Below the pieces are notes generated by a model. That model was given only the letters and a program-made list of their open reading frames with translations. It ran no database searches and had not been told where the DNA came from. Of a stretch of DNA of 46,194 nt, positions 43,017-46,194 are shown one piece after another. Source of the DNA: Actinomycetes bacterium (GTDB lineage Bacteria; Actinomycetota; Acidimicrobiia; Acidimicrobiales; RAAP-2); contig JAJYQJ010000127.1 in assembly GCA_021794655.1 (NCBI GenBank), forward strand, positions 1 through 46,194. The letters run 5' to 3'. Position numbers and translations under genes: made by a program. Position 1 is the stretch's first letter, and each line of letters starts with the position of its first letter.

Positions 43017-44756
43017 TCAGCGCCCACTGTGCCCACTCCGGGGACCACTGCGGCGCCCGGGACCACTGTTCCCTCGCCGAGCAGACCCGAGCCGCCCGGC
43101 GGCGGCGTGCATCGGGGTCCGAGAAGCCGGGCGCCGCTCGTGTGAACGAATTGAGCGTCGAGCCGAGATCGACGAGATGACGACGTAAAGCCCGACACCT
43201 AGTATCGCGGATACCCCGACCCGTAGGACGAGCCCAATACCGGAGTCCGAAGCCGATATGTTCGAGATGACGGCGATGAAGATCCCCATGATGATCGACG
43301 CGAGTACGACCCTGCGAAGCGGCGCCCAAGTCCTAGAGGTCCCAAGCGGTCCCAACCAGGATCGCAACACGAGTATCCCGGCTATGGCGGCGACGGTGTA
43401 CGCGATGGACATCGAGAGTGCGATCCCTCTTATGCCGAGCGACGGGTGGAGTGCGATCGCGACGACGACGTTGGTCGCGTTCTCGAGGAGGTAGAGAAAG
43501 AACGCGATCTTGGTACGCTGCATCGCCTGGAGCACTCGAACGACGTACAAGAACGTGCAGAATCCGGGAAGGCCGATGGACATCATAGAGAGAGCGGCGC
43601 CGGTTTGGGCGGTGTCTTGAGCGTTGCTCGCGCCGTGCCCCAAGATAGCGACGGCCGGTCTCGCGAGTACGAGCATCGCGACGGCGGCCGGGACGATGAT
43701 CGCGAGGACAGCGCGTAACCCACCGGCGAGTCGTTTCTTGAATGCGGCGTGGTCGTCGGTAGACCACTTCTCTGCGAGGTCGGGAGTGACGGCGCTCATA
43801 ACCGATACGGCGACGACGGCGTAGGGCATCAAGAAGAAGCTGAACGCGTAGGTGTATGAAGAGACGGGAGCGGATCCCGGTGTCGCGACGGCGAGGGCGA
43901 GAATGATGAAGAGGGCGACTTGGTTCGCGACGACGAACCCGAAGGTCCACGCGCCGAGATGCAAGACCTTTCTCACCGCTTCGTTGGTGGGGTTCCAGCG
44001 CCACTTGAGACCGGCGAGGCGGGCGTTTAAGAGGCTCGGTAGGAGTGCGAGCGTCTGGAGGGTGACGCCGAGGGTCGTTCCGAGCCCGAGGAGGATCAAC
44101 CAGGAAGGATGGAGCTTCACCTGCGTGAGATCCGGGAAGTTCGTGAGATGGTGAAACCAGATCAAGACGCCGATGATGACGACGTTGTTGACGATCGGCA
44201 CCCACATCGGGGCTACGAAGCGCCCTTTGATATTGAGCAGGGCCGACGCGAGGCTGATGAGTCCGTATAAGGCGATCTGGGGGACGAACCACCGCAAGAG
44301 GGTCGTCGCGACCGAGCGTTCCTGGATCAAGGTGAGGTGAGCGACGGGGGTCTTCGTGTGGGCGAGGACGGTCAGCCCCGAGATGATCGAGGGGGCGGCG
44401 AACCAGCAGAGGACTGAGGCGGCGACGAGGATGACGGTAGCGAGGGTGACGACGGCTGAGATCGAGCGCCACGCGTCGCTCTCGTCGCGGGTGGAGAGGT
44501 GCTCGACGAAGACGGGGATGAACGTCGCGGCGAGGACGCCGCCGAGGACGACGTCGTAGAGCATGTTCGGAGTCGTGTTGGCGAGGTTGTACCCGTCGGC
44601 AAGCTTCGTAAAGCCGAGCGCGTAGAGGAGGGCGAAGACTCGGAGCACCCCGGTGAGGCGCGACGCACCGGTACCGATCGCCATCCAGAGCGTCGCGCGC
44701 CGGAGGTTTACGCGGCCGAGTGCGCTCGGTTGGGTTGGTCGCGGTGGGTGGTCCAC
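43017..44756 (-). CDS. murJ: Lipid II flippase MurJ/MviN
   Basis: An approximately 579-residue MATE-like flippase with 14 helices, starting LRRATLWMAIGTGASRLTGV. Typical stretches are FALLYALGFTKLADGYNLAN, GGVLAATFIPVF and WVPIVNNVVIIGVLIW. It moves lipid II across the membrane for wall synthesis. The frame stays open to 44909 through an arginine-rich stretch produced by the repeat in the preceding gene; GTG at 44756, 17 bases after that gene's stop with GGGG upstream, is preferred. The C-terminal 50 residues are basic and disordered. The order DUF6049-murJ is the mycobacterial Rv3909-Rv3910 arrangement. Confidence 0.93.
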   Translation of the reverse strand: MDHPPRPTQPSALGRVNLRRATLWMAIGTGASRLTGVLRVFALLYALGFTKLADGYNLANTTPNMLYDVVLGGVLAATFIPVFVEHLSTRDESDAWRSISAVVTLATVILVAASVLCWFAAPSIISGLTVLAHTKTPVAHLTLIQERSVATTLLRWFVPQIALYGLISLASALLNIKGRFVAPMWVPIVNNVVIIGVLIWFHHLTNFPDLTQVKLHPSWLILLGLGTTLGVTLQTLALLPSLLNARLAGLKWRWNPTNEAVRKVLHLGAWTFGFVVANQVALFIILALAVATPGSAPVSSYTYAFSFFLMPYAVVAVSVMSAVTPDLAEKWSTDDHAAFKKRLAGGLRAVLAIIVPAAVAMLVLARPAVAILGHGASNAQDTAQTGAALSMMSIGLPGFCTFLYVVRVLQAMQRTKIAFFLYLLENATNVVVAIALHPSLGIRGIALSMSIAYTVAAIAGILVLRSWLGPLGTSRTWAPLRRVVLASIIMGIFIAVISNISASDSGIGLVLRVGVSAILGVGLYVVISSISARRSIRSHERRPASRTPMHAAAGRLGSARRGNSGPGRRSGPRSGHSGR

Positions 44757-44773
44757 GTCGAGCCCCGTCCGTC

Positions 44774-46194
44774 TCAGTGCGCGCTGCCGACGTTGCCGAG
44801 GTCGCCGGGGTCGCCGAGGTCGCCGGGGTCGCCGGGGTCTTGGGGAGTCGTGGCGCGCGTCTGACGGCGGTCGGTACCGGGGCGACCCCTCCACGTCCTG
44901 GCCCACCACGCGAGGAGAACGCAGGCTGCGATCAAGGTGAGTAGGATTCCGACGATCGAGGTAGCGGTTGAACGCACGATGAGCTGGCCCTTCGCGATGA
45001 CGAGGCCACCGCGGGGGGCGACGAGGGTGACTTGAACGGGGAGGTCTCCAGAGGTTCGGGCGCGGGCGTTGATGCGGACGGGGTTCGTCGGGCGGTTGAG
45101 GACGAGTGTCTTAGACGGCCCGTTCGGGAATGTGAACTTGTTGCTGACGAGCGTGAGGGTGCCTTTGATCGTGTATGGGGCCGACGAGAGGACGCTTACG
45201 GGGATCGCACCGGACTGGGCGGTCAACGTTATGGTCCTGTCGGTCGCGAGTTGGACGAGTGCGAGCTGCGCTGCGAGTGAGCGCCGGAAGCTCTTCACCC
45301 GAGCGATCTGGGTGGGTTCGCTGAACCAAGTTGACTCGGAGGAGAGTAGTTGGTCGTTGAGGCGTGAGAGCTCGTTGGGAGTGCCCGAGACGGCGCTATC
45401 GAACGACGTGAGCATCTGACGCGAACGTTGAATCTTGCTGACGAACGCGGGGGTCATGGTGGATCCGTTCCCGGAGTAGACGGCGCGCTGGACGATCGGC
45501 GCGCCGTTCGCTCCGGTAGTTGGAACGGCGGCGAAGAGCTGGTTCAGAGTCACCGGAGAGACGTTTGGGTTCGTCTTGAGGCCCGAGAGGAGTGTCGAGA
45601 TGAAGACGGGGTTCGGAGTCCAGTTCGTTGGTGGGAGAGCGACGACGCCCCGCGGTATGAAGTAGCTCGGCTCTTCGAAGTGGACGAGGGCGAGCGCGGC
45701 GAGGAACTGGTTGGCGGCGAGCACCGGGGTCTTGGAGGCCGAGTTGAACTGTGAGCTGAGGCCGCTGTCGGCGGCGGCGGCGGCGATGGGGGTGGTGTGG
45801 GGGAGGAGGAGTTCGAAGGTCTGTGCGGCCGCGCTCGAGAGCGGGACGCCGTTGACCGGTGTGACGGAGTTCTGGGCGAGGACGATGTGGTTGGCGGCGA
45901 CGTCGGCGAGACCGGCGCCGAGACCGGAGCCGACGGGACCGTAGTTGACCCAGGTTCCCCTAGAGGTTCGCACGCCGGCGGCTGCGAGGACCTGGGCGCC
46001 TGTGGCGATCTGATTGGAGAGCTCCGCGCCGAGCCCGTCGCTCGATAAGGTGCTGATGTTGACGGGTACGTAGCTCTGCGCGGGGAACTGGTCGATGGGT
46101 CCGTTGCTTAGGGCCGAGACCTCCTTTACCGCTTGGAGGGCGCCGGGGGTGCGGGCGTTGGTCAGGGTCTGCACCGTCTGAGGTGTGGCGAGGA
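44774..46194 (-). CDS. DUF6049-like membrane-anchored protein, 3' part
   Basis: At least 473 residues; the frame continues beyond the right edge, so the N-terminus is missing. Most of it is an extracellular region of Ser/Thr/Ala-rich sequence. A domain near 330-420 (VLSSAPYTIKGTLTLVSNKF, PVRINARARTSGDLPVQVTL) looks beta-rich. One membrane helix follows (SIVGILLTLIAACVLLAWWA) and a short cytoplasmic tail carries the repeat DPGDPGDLGDPGDLGN. The same type of gene (Rv3909) precedes murJ in mycobacteria. Its function is unknown; a role in cell-wall assembly is inferred from the neighbour. Confidence 0.8.
   Translation of the reverse strand, partial: LATPQTVQTLTNARTPGALQAVKEVSALSNGPIDQFPAQSYVPVNISTLSSDGLGAELSNQIATGAQVLAAAGVRTSRGTWVNYGPVGSGLGAGLADVAANHIVLAQNSVTPVNGVPLSSAAAQTFELLLPHTTPIAAAAADSGLSSQFNSASKTPVLAANQFLAALALVHFEEPSYFIPRGVVALPPTNWTPNPVFISTLLSGLKTNPNVSPVTLNQLFAAVPTTGANGAPIVQRAVYSGNGSTMTPAFVSKIQRSRQMLTSFDSAVSGTPNELSRLNDQLLSSESTWFSEPTQIARVKSFRRSLAAQLALVQLATDRTITLTAQSGAIPVSVLSSAPYTIKGTLTLVSNKFTFPNGPSKTLVLNRPTNPVRINARARTSGDLPVQVTLVAPRGGLVIAKGQLIVRSTATSIVGILLTLIAACVLLAWWARTWRGRPGTDRRQTRATTPQDPGDPGDLGDPGDLGNVGSAH
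44793..44837 (+). repeat. Five 9-base tandem repeats at the DUF6049-murJ junction
   Basis: Five adjacent units of the form TYGCCGRGG (44793-44801 through 44829-44837). On the minus strand they encode alternating DPG and DLG triplets in the C-terminal tail of the upstream gene, 37 bases before the murJ start. Confidence 0.9.

Noticed and set aside
43333-44472. Arg-rich minus-strand frame inside murJ
   Set aside because: It is a shifted frame of murJ; the other frame has the complete flippase sequence.

Overview
This 46 kb window is the replication-origin region of a high-GC actinobacterial chromosome. The evidence is the dnaA-dnaN-recF-dciA-gyrB-gyrA block on one side of dnaA and rpmH-rnpA-yidD-yidC-jag-rsmG-parA-parB on the other, followed by cwlM, a thioredoxin/thioredoxin reductase pair, murJ and a DUF6049 gene. 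That arrangement is the one known around the mycobacterial origin. A MarP-type serine protease and TTGTCCACA-like DnaA boxes fit the same phylum. Codon choice (many TTG and GTG starts, frequent TTGA stop/start overlaps) and the gene content suggest a deep-branching actinobacterium, perhaps of the Acidimicrobiia; that placement is inference.

Left flank, 1-2.6 kb: three toxin-antitoxin modules in a row on the minus strand (VapBC type cut by the window edge, AbiE type with a doubly broken toxin gene, and a Phd/RelE type). Each antitoxin ATG lies 6-8 nt after a -10 hexamer, which suggests leaderless transcripts.

2.8-16.7 kb: metabolic and envelope genes. These are an Amt ammonium transporter whose first 'twin histidine' is Glu, an acyl-CoA dehydrogenase/SDR pair, an aldehyde dehydrogenase, a secreted lipoprotein with seven CX5C propeller-like repeats divergent from MarP, then a GH15 glucanase/trehalase, a glucose dehydrogenase and a metallo-beta-lactamase-fold hydrolase that look like one sugar-oxidation unit, a small coiled-coil protein and a DEAD-box helicase.

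17-22.6 kb: information-processing genes. Two tRNA-Ser genes, tadA, the SRP RNA, dnaX, recR, signal peptidase I and a RodZ-like membrane HTH protein.

22.6-37.6 kb: the origin. Leftward genes read gyrA-gyrB-dciA-recF-dnaN-dnaA on the minus strand and rightward genes rpmH-parB on the plus strand. DnaA-box clusters sit on both sides of dnaA, and a near-perfect parS site lies between rsmG and parA.

37.7-46.2 kb: a cwlM-like gene with a degenerate amidase domain and no ordinary start codon, trxA, an MFS transporter on the opposite strand, trxB, a small membrane protein, degV, murJ and the 3' part of a DUF6049 gene running off the window.

A recurring oddity is short perfect or near-perfect tandem duplications (7-21 nt units), several of them lying across or just after stop codons. 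No insertion sequence, prophage or CRISPR array was seen.
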